From Natranaerofaba carboxydovora (lineage in GTDB: Bacteria > Bacillota > Natranaerobiia > Natranaerobiales > Natranaerofabaceae): a stretch of 64,000 nucleotides of DNA. Shown here piece by piece: positions 18,255 to 26,501 of the stretch (positions are counted from its first letter, which is position 1; each line of letters begins with the position of its first letter). Position numbers and translations under genes: made by a program. The notes below the pieces were generated by a model. That model was not told the DNA's origin. It searched no databases and saw only the letters and a program-made list of their open reading frames with translations. Where the stretch lies: NCBI RefSeq assembly GCF_022539405.1, contig NZ_CP054394.1, positions 622,501 to 686,500 on the forward strand, in the 5' to 3' direction.

Positions 18255-18689
18255 ATGGCCGGATTTGGGCTTTATCATTTATTGATTTTAAGGTTATTAA
18301 TAAATTTTAATATTACCGATAAAACAAAACTCCACAATCTAATTTTTTTGGGTCTTACAAGGCTAAAAGCTCCTACTGCCCAGGAAGTGATATCTTTCAT
18401 TAGGACCAAAAAAGGAGTAAGATCCCTTTTTATTGATGAGAAAATAAATGAACTTATAAGTTTTGGGTTAATAGATGAGGATTTGCAGGTTAAGGACAAA
18501 GGCAGAGAAGTATACTATAAACTTGTTTCTGCCTTAAAATATCAACCTCTTCTTAGAAATTGTGTTGAAATATCCCTTGCTAGATATGATAATTTAGAGA
18601 GTATAAATGAAGAAGTTAACTCATTTTTGCCGGTTAGGAAAAAAAGTCCGGGAGAAAAAGTATCCCTGGTGAAAATTTGGGGATATTAG
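18255..18689 (+). CDS. Small unknown protein, last gene of the ornithine operon (possible winged helix)
   Basis: I do not recognise this 144-residue protein. A hydrophobic N-terminal stretch (about residues 4-17) is followed by a helical region. Then comes a segment that looks like a winged helix: AQEVISFIRTKK, KINELISFGLIDED and LQVKDKGREVYYKL resemble the recognition helix and wing of many regulators. The C-terminus is basic and ends KVSLVKIWGY. It starts 12 bp after the GlmL-type gene, so co-transcription is likely. It might be a regulator or an assembly factor of the aminomutase; both ideas are guesses from position. Confidence 0.7.
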   Translation: MAGFGLYHLLILRLLINFNITDKTKLHNLIFLGLTRLKAPTAQEVISFIRTKKGVRSLFIDEKINELISFGLIDEDLQVKDKGREVYYKLVSALKYQPLLRNCVEISLARYDNLESINEEVNSFLPVRKKSPGEKVSLVKIWGY

Positions 18690-18736
18690 ATTAGTCTAGC
18701 CAAATAAATCTTTTAGTATAATAGGGGGAGAACATT

Positions 18737-19177
18737 ATGAAGGAAGTAGTGATTTATACTGACGGGGCGTGTAGTAATAATCCTGGTCCCGGAGGCTGGG
18801 GGGCTGTTCTTATCTGGGATTCTCACAAAAAAGAGATGAGTGGTTCTTCAGAGTGGACAACCAATCAGCGGATGGAGATGATGGCTGCTATAGAGGCCCT
18901 TAAAGCCTTGAAATATCCCTGCAAGGTGAAATTACATAGTGATAGTGCTTATCTTGTAAATGGTTTTAACCAAAAATGGTATGAAAACTGGCAAAAAAAC
19001 AATTGGATGACCAAGTCAAAGAAAAAGGTAGACAATCAAGATTTATGGGAGGAACTGATTGAATTAAATAATTATCACCAAATTGAGTGGATCAAGGTTA
19101 AAGGGCACAGTGATGATGAGCTAAATAATCTTTGTGATAAGCTTGCAAGAGAAGCCATCCCTAATAAGAATAAGTGA
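18737..19177 (+). CDS. rnhA: Ribonuclease HI
   Basis: RNase HI cuts the RNA strand of RNA-DNA hybrids. The four catalytic acidic residues are visible: Asp9 in YTDGACSNNPGPGGWG, Glu47 in QRMEMMAA, Asp69 in LHSDSAYLVNG and Asp134 in NLCDKLARE. The basic handle region WQKNNWMTKSKKKV of the E. coli-type enzyme is present. The 146-residue length is normal. ATG 18737 follows AGGGGGAG. Its stop overlaps the comEC start by 4 nt (GTGA), so the two are coupled. Confidence 0.95.
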   Translation: MKEVVIYTDGACSNNPGPGGWGAVLIWDSHKKEMSGSSEWTTNQRMEMMAAIEALKALKYPCKVKLHSDSAYLVNGFNQKWYENWQKNNWMTKSKKKVDNQDLWEELIELNNYHQIEWIKVKGHSDDELNNLCDKLAREAIPNKNK

Positions 19178-21597
19178 GGGTGAATTTAAAAGGCATCGGT
19201 ATATTTTGCTCTTTAGGTACTATAGTGGGAATAATCTTAGCTAGAGAATTTGATTTGGCAATATATCAGATTATTTACATGGTACTGGTGCTTTTAACTT
19301 CATCTTTAGTAGTGATTTTTATAATTGCAGCTGATTACAGAATTAAGCTTAAATTTTGTTATTTAATAGTTATTTTGATTTTCGCCCTTGTGTCATTTTT
19401 AACAGCTAACTACCGTCTGGATATGTTAGATTCTTATGATAGTTTAGTTGACAAAGAAGGCGTTTTTATCGGTGAGATAAGGGGAGTTTTTTCTCGAGGT
19501 CAAAACGTAGAACACTATCCACTTAGAATAAAATCATTTAACGGTGAAAAATCAAATACCAATATTAATGTAAGGCTAAGTGAAAGGATTAGTATTATTG
19601 AAGAAGAAGGCAGGTATTTTCCTGGAGATGTTTTAAAAATACACGGTTCACTTAGATCTGTACCTTTTGCGACTAATCCTGGTGAGTTTGATTACAGGGA
19701 TTATTTGTTTAGCAGGGGTAAGAGCTATTTGATTTACCCGGATGACATTGAAGTTGTAGATGCCAAATTTAGTCTTATTAGGAGTGGGGCCAGGTTAGCA
19801 GATCATTTTAAAGAGGTATTAGCTAGCAATCTACCAGAAAGGACATATTCATGGGTGAGTGCTGTTAGCTTTGGTGATCGAAGTGCACTTAATGAGACCG
19901 ATAGGGAAAACTTGCAGGGCGCTGGAGCAGGTCATATAGCAGCAGTTTCTGGACTTCATTTAAGTATTATTGGGATGGGTCTTTTTAGCTTTTTAAAGAA
20001 AAGAAGCCTTGAAAAGAAGTATGCTTTTTTTATAACATTTATTGTGATTTGGTTTTATGTGACAATGGTTGGTTTTAGACCTTCGGTGCTTCGAGCCGGT
20101 ATAATGTTAACTTTTTTTATTGTTATGGAGCTTTTTAAGGGTAGTGACAACAAAAAGTTTTTCTCTTCCTTTGATTCGCTTTTTTTCGCATTTAATTTTC
20201 TTTTGCTGCTTTTTCCCTGGTATTTATACAATTTGGGGTTTCAGCTTTCCTTTGGTGCTACTTTTTTTATCCTGCTTGTGTATCCTTACTTAGGTGAGAT
20301 TATTGATGAGCTAAGAATTAAAGGTCTAAAAATTAGTAATTATAGCTATATTACCGAACCTATTAAAGTCTCTTTCGCTGCCCTAATAGGCGTTTTCCCG
20401 CTTTTATTGTATCATTTTAGTTATGCTTCTTTTGGCAGTTTGATAATCTCTCCTTTTATTGCTGTTATTTTACCTTTGTTAATAGTCTTGACATTTTTAG
20501 GGTCTTTTCTTGCTGTGTTTGGGCCTGTTTCTTCTTTAATATTTGCAGTTTTGAATTATGTTAGTACATATTTGATTTTGATTATAGACTTTGCGGCACA
20601 AATCTCACCAGGTCTCAAGGAAAGCTGGACATTTTTGCAGGTTTTTAGCTTTTATGGTATATTTCTTTCCCTTTTTTATCTCTTTAGGTCTTCAATGGTT
20701 ATATCAAGGCTTAGAGGAGCTTTTTTTTGTTTGGGTATTTTTACAGTTGTTTTTGTATCATCTTTTCTCTATCCACTTTTTGGACGTGAATTACAGGTCG
20801 TGTTTTTAGATATAGGGCACGGGGATAGTATTTATATTAATACTCCTAATCGTAATCATATCTTGATAGATGGGGGCGGGGTACATGATGGTTCTCCTAT
20901 TAGAGATGCGGGTGAGAGTATTGTTGTGCCTTTTTTGGAGAGTCAAAATATCGATAGACTAGATATAGTAGTTGCTACCCATCCTCATGTAGATCACTTT
21001 GGGGGTCTTAGAGAGGTGATTAGAAACTATGATATTAAAATTGTTGTTCTTCCTGATCTAGTTAACGATACTCCAGAATATGAGGAACTTTTATATTTAA
21101 TTGATAAAAATCAGATTCAAACGCTGTATGTTGAAGAAAAAATGGAGATTTTTTTAGAAGAAGATTTAAAAATAGAGATTTTACACCCGGTCAAACCTTA
21201 TTTAATTGGGACCGGTTCTGACTTGAATAATAACTCGGTTGTTTTAAGAATGAGCTATGAGGAGATGTCCTTACTTTTTACAGGGGATTTGGAAGAAGAA
21301 GGGGAAAGATTAATGTTAGGTCTTGGGGAACGACTTAGAAGTGACATCTTAAAGATAGGCCATCATGGAAGTGCTACTTCTAGTACGTCTGAATTTTTAG
21401 AAGCTGTCTCTCCTGTTATTGGAGTTATCTCTGCAGGAAGGAACTCACCCTATGGCTTTCCTTCCAAGGAGACTCTGGAGAGACTGGATGAAAATAATAT
21501 CCTGCCCCTTCGAACTGACCAGTGGGGAGCAGTGGAGATAATTACTAAAGGAGAAGATATAGAGATTAATACTTTTTTGGATTATAAAATTAATTGA
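19174..21597 (+). CDS. comEC: DNA uptake channel protein ComEC/Rec2
   Basis: ComEC forms the inner-membrane channel for single-stranded DNA during natural transformation. This 807-residue version has N-terminal membrane helices and an extracytoplasmic OB-like region (about 60-190). The Competence-family membrane core follows, with GAGAGHIAAVSGLHLSIIG and FRPSVLRAGIM. The C-terminal metallo-beta-lactamase domain has DIGHGDSIYI, THPHVDHFGG and GHHGSATS. GTG 19174 overlaps the rnhA stop. The gene looks intact, but comEA and comEB are not next to it, so competence cannot be claimed from this window. Confidence 0.93.
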   Translation: MRVNLKGIGIFCSLGTIVGIILAREFDLAIYQIIYMVLVLLTSSLVVIFIIAADYRIKLKFCYLIVILIFALVSFLTANYRLDMLDSYDSLVDKEGVFIGEIRGVFSRGQNVEHYPLRIKSFNGEKSNTNINVRLSERISIIEEEGRYFPGDVLKIHGSLRSVPFATNPGEFDYRDYLFSRGKSYLIYPDDIEVVDAKFSLIRSGARLADHFKEVLASNLPERTYSWVSAVSFGDRSALNETDRENLQGAGAGHIAAVSGLHLSIIGMGLFSFLKKRSLEKKYAFFITFIVIWFYVTMVGFRPSVLRAGIMLTFFIVMELFKGSDNKKFFSSFDSLFFAFNFLLLLFPWYLYNLGFQLSFGATFFILLVYPYLGEIIDELRIKGLKISNYSYITEPIKVSFAALIGVFPLLLYHFSYASFGSLIISPFIAVILPLLIVLTFLGSFLAVFGPVSSLIFAVLNYVSTYLILIIDFAAQISPGLKESWTFLQVFSFYGIFLSLFYLFRSSMVISRLRGAFFCLGIFTVVFVSSFLYPLFGRELQVVFLDIGHGDSIYINTPNRNHILIDGGGVHDGSPIRDAGESIVVPFLESQNIDRLDIVVATHPHVDHFGGLREVIRNYDIKIVVLPDLVNDTPEYEELLYLIDKNQIQTLYVEEKMEIFLEEDLKIEILHPVKPYLIGTGSDLNNNSVVLRMSYEEMSLLFTGDLEEEGERLMLGLGERLRSDILKIGHHGSATSSTSEFLEAVSPVIGVISAGRNSPYGFPSKETLERLDENNILPLRTDQWGAVEIITKGEDIEINTFLDYKIN

Positions 21598-21652
21598 TCA
21601 GGCTGCAAATAAAAACACTATAATTATGTGAATAGACTTTTTGCCAGCCTGA
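21598..21652 (-). repeat. Internally deleted derivative of the structured repeat
   Basis: On the minus strand this 55-bp unit carries the left end of the repeat (GCAAAAAGTCTATTCACATA, then AGTGTTTTTA) and closes with TTTGCAGCCTGA. Its outer arms TCAGGCTG and CAGCCTGA pair. It starts at the comEC stop codon. The interior of the full element is missing. Confidence 0.7.
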
Positions 21653-21753
21653 ATTCATGGGTTGAGAGTTGAAAATTATAGAAAGATGTGAATTTTATTG
21701 ATAAGATCAAAAAGGGAAAACTTTTATTAAACTAGAACTTTTATCTATAGAAG

Positions 21754-21779
21754 GAATAGACTTTTTGCTGTTGAATCAA
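21754..21779 (-). repeat. Left-end remnant of the structured repeat
   Basis: The minus strand reads as the left terminus of the repeat, ending in GCAAAAAGTCTATTC, with a diverged outer part. It lies about 50 bp before the DUF1786 gene. The whole spacer 21598-21830 appears to be made of decayed repeat pieces and holds no other gene that I can see. Confidence 0.6.
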
Positions 21780-21830
21780 GTTTGTGATTAAAATATAATT
21801 TCACATAAAGTTATACAAGGAGGCCAAAAC

Positions 21831-22868
21831 ATGGAACATATTCTAGCAATAGATGTGGGTAGCGGCACACAAGACATATTGATTTATGATCCTTCAAAGG
21901 AAATGGAAAACAATGTTAAACTAATCCTCCCTTCACAGACCCAGATAATATCTAGGGAAATAAATGAAGCAGCTGCTGATGGTAAGGATATTTTTTTACA
22001 CGGAAAAGTGATGGGTGGAGGCGCATCGACCAAAGCTGTTAAAGAGCATTTGCATAAAGGGCTTAAAGTATATTCTACAAAAGAAGCTGCTTATACGTTT
22101 AAGGATAATCTTGATAGGGTAAAAGAGCAAGGCATAATTATCACAGAAGATCCTCCAAAAGATGCTTTGCCTATAGAGCTCAAAGATGTTGACACAGAAA
22201 ATCTTTCAAAAGCCTTAGCTCATTTTGGTCTAGATGTTCCGGCTAATTATGCTATAGCTTTACAAGACCATGGTTATTCACCTGATGAGAGTAACCGTCG
22301 TTTTAGGTTTAGACACTGGGAAAAGTTTCTTGACGATGGTGGAGATATATTGAATTTAGTCTATGAGAACGAAATTCCTGATTACTTTACAAGAATGCTT
22401 GCTGTCAAAAATTATCTAGGTCAAGGGGCTTTTATGGATACGGGATCAGCAGCAATACTTGGAGCTTTAGAAGATGAAAAAGTAGAGAAAAAGTATAATG
22501 AAAGAGGCTGTCTTTTAGTTAACGTGGGTAATCAGCATACAATTGCTTTTCTAATACATAGGGGTAAGGTTTATGGAGTCTTTGAACATCATACGGGCGC
22601 ACTTTCTGCCGAAACTTTGTATGGATATTTGGAGAAGTTTAAAAAAGCTGAACTCACAAATGAACAAGTTTTTGATGAAAAAGGACATGGATGTAAAATA
22701 TTAGAGGAAGCCAAAGAATTTTCCTGGGACTTTACTGCTGTCACAGGACCTAAAAGAAATATGGCTGCTGATTTTGGTTACTTGGCAGTTCCCCATGGCG
22801 ATATGATGTTAAGCGGATGCTATGGGCTTGTGAGAGGGGTGCTGCTTGCAAGAGGTGAAAAGAAATGA
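21831..22868 (+). CDS. DUF1786 family protein (ASKHA-like, function unknown)
   Basis: This 345-residue protein resembles the DUF1786 family, sometimes labelled a pyruvate formate-lyase activating enzyme, though I see no radical-SAM CxxxCxxC cluster to support that name. The N-terminus ILAIDVGSGTQDILIYD and later VNVGNQHTIAFLIHRGKV look like the phosphate loops of an actin/Hsp70-type nucleotide-binding fold. ATG 21831 follows AAGGAGG. The stop overlaps the holA start by 4 nt. Function is unknown; it is a second ASKHA-like protein 3.6 kb from the GlmL-type gene. Confidence 0.75.
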   Translation: MEHILAIDVGSGTQDILIYDPSKEMENNVKLILPSQTQIISREINEAAADGKDIFLHGKVMGGGASTKAVKEHLHKGLKVYSTKEAAYTFKDNLDRVKEQGIIITEDPPKDALPIELKDVDTENLSKALAHFGLDVPANYAIALQDHGYSPDESNRRFRFRHWEKFLDDGGDILNLVYENEIPDYFTRMLAVKNYLGQGAFMDTGSAAILGALEDEKVEKKYNERGCLLVNVGNQHTIAFLIHRGKVYGVFEHHTGALSAETLYGYLEKFKKAELTNEQVFDEKGHGCKILEEAKEFSWDFTAVTGPKRNMAADFGYLAVPHGDMMLSGCYGLVRGVLLARGEKK

Positions 22869-23821
22869 CAACTTCTCTTTATTTGCTGCATGGCGAAGAT
22901 AGTTTTAGAAAAAGTGAATACATAAAAAATTTAAAAAAAGAAGTTCTTGTTAACTCGGACGAAAATTTAAACTTTGATAGAGTAGATGGTGAAAAAGATG
23001 ATTTGGATACCCTGCAGGATATTATTGAAAGATCTCCTTTTTTGGGAGATAGACGTTTAATTTTAATTGAAAAAGCTCCTTTTTTTGGAGGTAAATGTGA
23101 AGAAAGGGTTTTAAAATACTTAGAGAGTTATATGGACAATCCTATCTCTACTAATATTATTTTATTTGTTGTCGACAAGGTGGATAAGCGTTCTCGGTTG
23201 TTTAAAAAAATAAAAAAAAGTGGAGAAGTTATTGAGTTAAATAACCCAAGATCCTATGAGGTCGAAAGTATTGTAAGAGAGAAGATATCATCATTAGGGT
23301 TAAGCTTTAAAAAGGATGCAGTGAACTTACTTATCCAAAATACAAATGGTAATTTGGGGGTAATAGAACAAGAGCTTAACAAACTATCGGCTGTAGCAGA
23401 AGAAGATACTGTGATCACAAAAGACACTGTAGAAAAATATGTTTCATCAACTGTCGAGTCAAATATATTTAAATTTGTTGACAAGCTAGGTGATAATGAT
23501 ATTGAACCGGCTTTGAAACAACTAAATGATCTTTTGCTATTAGAACCTGTACCAAGGGTATACTTTATGGTGTGTAGGCAGTTTAGGCTTTTGAACAAAG
23601 CGAAAATGTTAGTACAAGATGGGTGCTCCCAGGCAGAAATATCAAAAAAACTTAAAGTTCCAGGTTTTGTTGCCCAAAAGTTAATGATACAATCAAAAAA
23701 ATTTAGTTTAGAAGAGCTTAATAGCAAGATGATTGAACTTGGGGAATTGGATTATACCTTGAAAACCTCAGGGACATTTGATCAAAAATATATATTAGAA
23801 AAAGTGGTAATTAAAAAATAA
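22865..23821 (+). CDS. holA: DNA polymerase III delta subunit
   Basis: The delta subunit opens the sliding clamp within the clamp loader. The 318-residue protein starts with YLLHGEDSFRKSEYIKNLKK, typical of Firmicute HolA. It continues with IIERSPFLGDRRLILIEKAP and ends with the helical collar region (VCRQFRLLNKAKMLVQ, TSGTFDQKYILEKVV). ATG 22865 overlaps the stop of the previous gene. holA followed by rpsT on the opposite strand and then gpr, spoIIP and lepA is the usual Firmicute order. Confidence 0.92.
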   Translation: MTTSLYLLHGEDSFRKSEYIKNLKKEVLVNSDENLNFDRVDGEKDDLDTLQDIIERSPFLGDRRLILIEKAPFFGGKCEERVLKYLESYMDNPISTNIILFVVDKVDKRSRLFKKIKKSGEVIELNNPRSYEVESIVREKISSLGLSFKKDAVNLLIQNTNGNLGVIEQELNKLSAVAEEDTVITKDTVEKYVSSTVESNIFKFVDKLGDNDIEPALKQLNDLLLLEPVPRVYFMVCRQFRLLNKAKMLVQDGCSQAEISKKLKVPGFVAQKLMIQSKKFSLEELNSKMIELGELDYTLKTSGTFDQKYILEKVVIKK

Positions 23822-23849
23822 AAATCTACTCGTTAAGAGTAGATTTTTA
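23821..23849. terminator. Bidirectional terminator between holA and rpsT
   Basis: A perfect 11-bp stem is formed by AAAATCTACTC (23821-23831) and GAGTAGATTTT (23837-23847) with a 5-nt loop. T runs are available on both strands. It lies exactly between two converging genes and should serve both. Confidence 0.85.
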
Positions 23850-23850
23850 T

Positions 23851-24132
23851 TTAGCCCGTTTGTTCTTGTTCTATATGTTTATTTAGTCTTCTTGCTAGTT
23901 TTGATTTTTGTCTGTCTGCTTTATTTCTGTGGTAAACACCCTTATTTACAGCTTTATCAAATATTTCAGAGACTTTTTTATAGTTTTCTTTTGCTTCTTC
24001 TATATTATTGTTTTCTAGAGAGCTTTCGAACTTTTTGATTGCAGTTTTTACTCTGGATTTAATCATGCGATTTCTCTGAGTTTTCGTTTCTATAACTTTT
24101 ACTCTTTTCTTAGCTCCTTTTGTGTTTGGCAC
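23851..24132 (-). CDS. rpsT: 30S ribosomal protein S20
   Basis: S20 binds 16S rRNA in the small subunit. The mature protein is 93 residues and starts MPNTKGAKKRVKVIETKTQR; it is strongly basic and helical, with NKGVYHRNKADRQKSKLARRL near the end. The open frame extends further upstream to 24294, but the true start is GTG 24132, which has AGGAGGTGAT directly upstream. It is transcribed against holA and diverges from gpr. Some 5-8 extra acidic C-terminal residues (EQEQTG) exceed the common 88-residue length. Confidence 0.93.
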   Translation of the reverse strand: MPNTKGAKKRVKVIETKTQRNRMIKSRVKTAIKKFESSLENNNIEEAKENYKKVSEIFDKAVNKGVYHRNKADRQKSKLARRLNKHIEQEQTG

Positions 24133-24279
24133 TGTATCACCTCCTATTTTTATATGGATCTGCGCATAAAAAAGCAAAGATATCTTATCATATAAAAATA
24201 TTAAAATCAAGGGGTGGTTTTTGCATAAGTTAGATACAGAAGTAAAAGCTAAGAAAAAAGTAAAGAAGGTAGGGATAAA

Positions 24280-25248
24280 ATGGATACAGAGCAATCTTTT
24301 AATACTGACTTGGCCATTGAAGCAGTAGAAGTGAAAGAGTTATTAGAGGCAACACCAAGAGATGAGATGAGTGGAGTTGAGACAACTACAAGTGAAGAAG
24401 AAGGAGTAACAATATCAAGAGTAAGCATAAAGACCCCAGCAGCCGAAAAAGCAATGAATAAAGCGATGGGGAATTATGTGAATATTGAAGCTGCCGGGTT
24501 AAGAGATAAAGATACTGAGCTTCAGGATAGGGTTACAGAAATTGTAGCAAGAGAACTTAAAGAGCTAGCAGGTTTTAATGATCAGATGGAGCTTTTGGTG
24601 GTTGGGCTTGGCAACTGGAACGTGACACCTGACTCAATAGGGCCAAAAGTAGTTGAAGATCTGGTTATCACAAGGCACTTATTACAATTAGTTCCTGACA
24701 GATTGGGTCCTGGATTTAGATCAATGGCCGGGATGGCGCCTGGTGTGATGGGAATAACGGGGATGGAAACAGCGGAAATAATAAAAGGGGTAGTAGAGCA
24801 GTTAAAACCCTCAATGATACTTGCTATTGACGCTCTATCTGCCAGGAATTTGGATAGATTAAATACAACCGTACAAATTGCTGATAATGGAATATCTCCC
24901 GGTTCTGGAGTGGGCAACAAAAGAATGGGAATTAATGAACAGACAATGGGAGTTCCTGTAATAGCGATGGGCGTACCTACAGTGGTTGATGCAGTAACGA
25001 TAGTGAGTGATGTTTTAAGTAAATTTGACGGGTCGAGTAATAATCAACAAAATCAAAATACGGATTATAACAAATTTAGGTTAATTAATGAAACATTAAG
25101 TCCTTATGGTGGAGCTAGTAATAAACTTATGGTTACCCCAAAGGAAGTTGATTCTTTTGCCGATGATATTTCTGAAGTTTTAGCAGGATCGATAAATGCT
25201 GCTGTCCACCCCAGAGTTTCCGAAGAAGGTTCTCATAAATATTTATAA
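24280..25248 (+). CDS. gpr: Germination protease (spore protease GPR)
   Basis: GPR degrades small acid-soluble spore proteins at germination. The 322-residue zymogen has an acidic propeptide before the likely self-cleavage region. The core includes LLVVGLGNWNVTPDSIGPK, ITGMETAEIIKGVVEQLKP and the motif ISPGSGVGNKR. ATG 24280 follows AGGTAGGG. Expression is normally forespore-specific (sigma G), but I could not identify a convincing sigma G site. It is direct evidence for sporulation. A hairpin that overlaps the spoIIP start lies downstream. Confidence 0.93.
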   Translation: MDTEQSFNTDLAIEAVEVKELLEATPRDEMSGVETTTSEEEGVTISRVSIKTPAAEKAMNKAMGNYVNIEAAGLRDKDTELQDRVTEIVARELKELAGFNDQMELLVVGLGNWNVTPDSIGPKVVEDLVITRHLLQLVPDRLGPGFRSMAGMAPGVMGITGMETAEIIKGVVEQLKPSMILAIDALSARNLDRLNTTVQIADNGISPGSGVGNKRMGINEQTMGVPVIAMGVPTVVDAVTIVSDVLSKFDGSSNNQQNQNTDYNKFRLINETLSPYGGASNKLMVTPKEVDSFADDISEVLAGSINAAVHPRVSEEGSHKYL

Positions 25249-25260
25249 CTTTTCTGGCAT

Positions 25261-25330
25261 ACCTCCCATTTTTAACATATATATATTTAAAACATATATA
25301 TAATAAAAGAAATGGGAGGTGATTTTTTTT
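25261..25330 (+). promoter_or_regulatory. Hairpin overlapping the spoIIP ribosome binding site (attenuator or terminator)
   Basis: ACCTCCCATTT (25261-25271) pairs perfectly with AAATGGGAGGT (25310-25320). The right arm is itself the spoIIP ribosome binding site, and the eight T's that follow (25323-25330) run into the TTG start. The loop is rich in TA repeats that could pair internally. The structure can be read as a gpr terminator and as a device that hides the spoIIP ribosome binding site in read-through RNA. Confidence 0.6.
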
Positions 25331-26435
25331 GAGAAATAAATTATTTTATTATAGAAGCGTTATTATTATGGTTATATTTGTTTTTTTGTTTGTCATCAAG
25401 CTGAATTTTTTGATTTTAAATACTTTCACAGCCCACAGCTCTGTTCAAAGCATATTACAGCCATATTCCAAAATTTTAATTACACAAGCCCTTCCTGGAC
25501 TTGAGTTGAAAAACGGAAAGACAATTTTTAACAATCCGATTGATATCATAGAAGGTTTTATGGCTATAATATATCCTGTTGATAGAACTGATCCTACGTC
25601 TTTTTTTACTGCTCAATATATCCCCTTACAGCAAAATCACACAGAAGTGTTAGCTATGGTGAACAATGATGAATTAGAAACAGACTATAAAGAACCTTCC
25701 GAAGTTACTCAAAATGTCGAGCAGCGAGGATATGAGAATACGATCAGTGAAATAGATGAAACAATTGATAATGGTGAACTAGAGGCGGAGTTTGATCTAG
25801 ATGCACCCGAAATAGAAGGAGTAGAAACGGATGAACCAAAAGTTTTAATCTATCATAGTCATACAACGGAGAGTTTTGTCCCAACATCAGGGAATGCTTT
25901 TTCCGAGAACCCGGAAGAATCAATAGTAAAAGTTGGAGAAAAATTAGTAAGTAGACTTGAGTCTTTTGGACTTGAGACTATTCATAATACAGATGTTCAT
26001 GATTTGCCAACAAGGCATGAAAGTTATGTGAGAAGTTTAGAAACTGTAGAAAGGATATTAGAAGAAAACACTGAAATTCAGATGGTTATTGATCTACACC
26101 GGGATGGAGTAAGAAGAGAGATGACAACGGCTGAAATAGATGGTGAAGAATTTGGGAAAATCCTGTTTCTTGTAGGTTCTAGAGATAATCACCCTGATTG
26201 GAAAAGAAATTATGGTTTTGCAAATAATATAAAAGAAAACTTAGAAGAGATAAGGCCTGAACTATCAAGAGGTGTTAAGACCAGGAGATTTTCTTATAAT
26301 CAGGAACTCCATCCTCATTCAGTTCTAATTGAAGTTGGGGGACATGAGAATTCTATAGAAGAAGCTAAAAGATCTATCCCCTATCTTTCTAAGGCGATTA
26401 AAAATGTTTATTTGGAAATAACGGACTCTAATTAG
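25329..26435 (+). CDS. spoIIP: Stage II sporulation protein P
   Basis: SpoIIP is the amidase/endopeptidase that helps thin septal peptidoglycan during engulfment, with SpoIID and SpoIIM. The 368-residue protein has one N-terminal membrane anchor (about residues 10-32) and a variable, acidic linker. The amidase domain has the zinc-type motifs YHSHTTESF, MVIDLHRDG, LFLVGSRDN and VLIEVGGHENSIEEA. TTG 25329 follows GGGAGGTGA. Gene order gpr-spoIIP is typical of this group. The start lies within a hairpin and T run, which is unusual. Confidence 0.92.
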   Translation: MRNKLFYYRSVIIMVIFVFLFVIKLNFLILNTFTAHSSVQSILQPYSKILITQALPGLELKNGKTIFNNPIDIIEGFMAIIYPVDRTDPTSFFTAQYIPLQQNHTEVLAMVNNDELETDYKEPSEVTQNVEQRGYENTISEIDETIDNGELEAEFDLDAPEIEGVETDEPKVLIYHSHTTESFVPTSGNAFSENPEESIVKVGEKLVSRLESFGLETIHNTDVHDLPTRHESYVRSLETVERILEENTEIQMVIDLHRDGVRREMTTAEIDGEEFGKILFLVGSRDNHPDWKRNYGFANNIKENLEEIRPELSRGVKTRRFSYNQELHPHSVLIEVGGHENSIEEAKRSIPYLSKAIKNVYLEITDSN

Positions 26436-26501
26436 TTGCCTTGCTCCTCCATAATGCAGGTGTTATAATATTGTGAAGACTAAAAGGAGGCAGATTCAAG
26501 A

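Noticed and set aside
12854-18689. Reading the operon as lysine 5,6-aminomutase
   Set aside because: That enzyme has subunits of about 520 and 260 residues; here the small subunit is about 140 residues and the B12 domain is fused to the large one, as in ornithine 4,5-aminomutase.
18717-18722. Perfect TATAAT just before rnhA
   Set aside because: It lies within a few bases of the rnhA ribosome binding site, leaving no room for a leader, and has no -35 partner.
23851-24294. Longer 147-residue version of S20
   Set aside because: The extra N-terminus is hydrophobic and overlaps gpr. GTG 24132 has an ideal ribosome binding site and gives the standard protein start.
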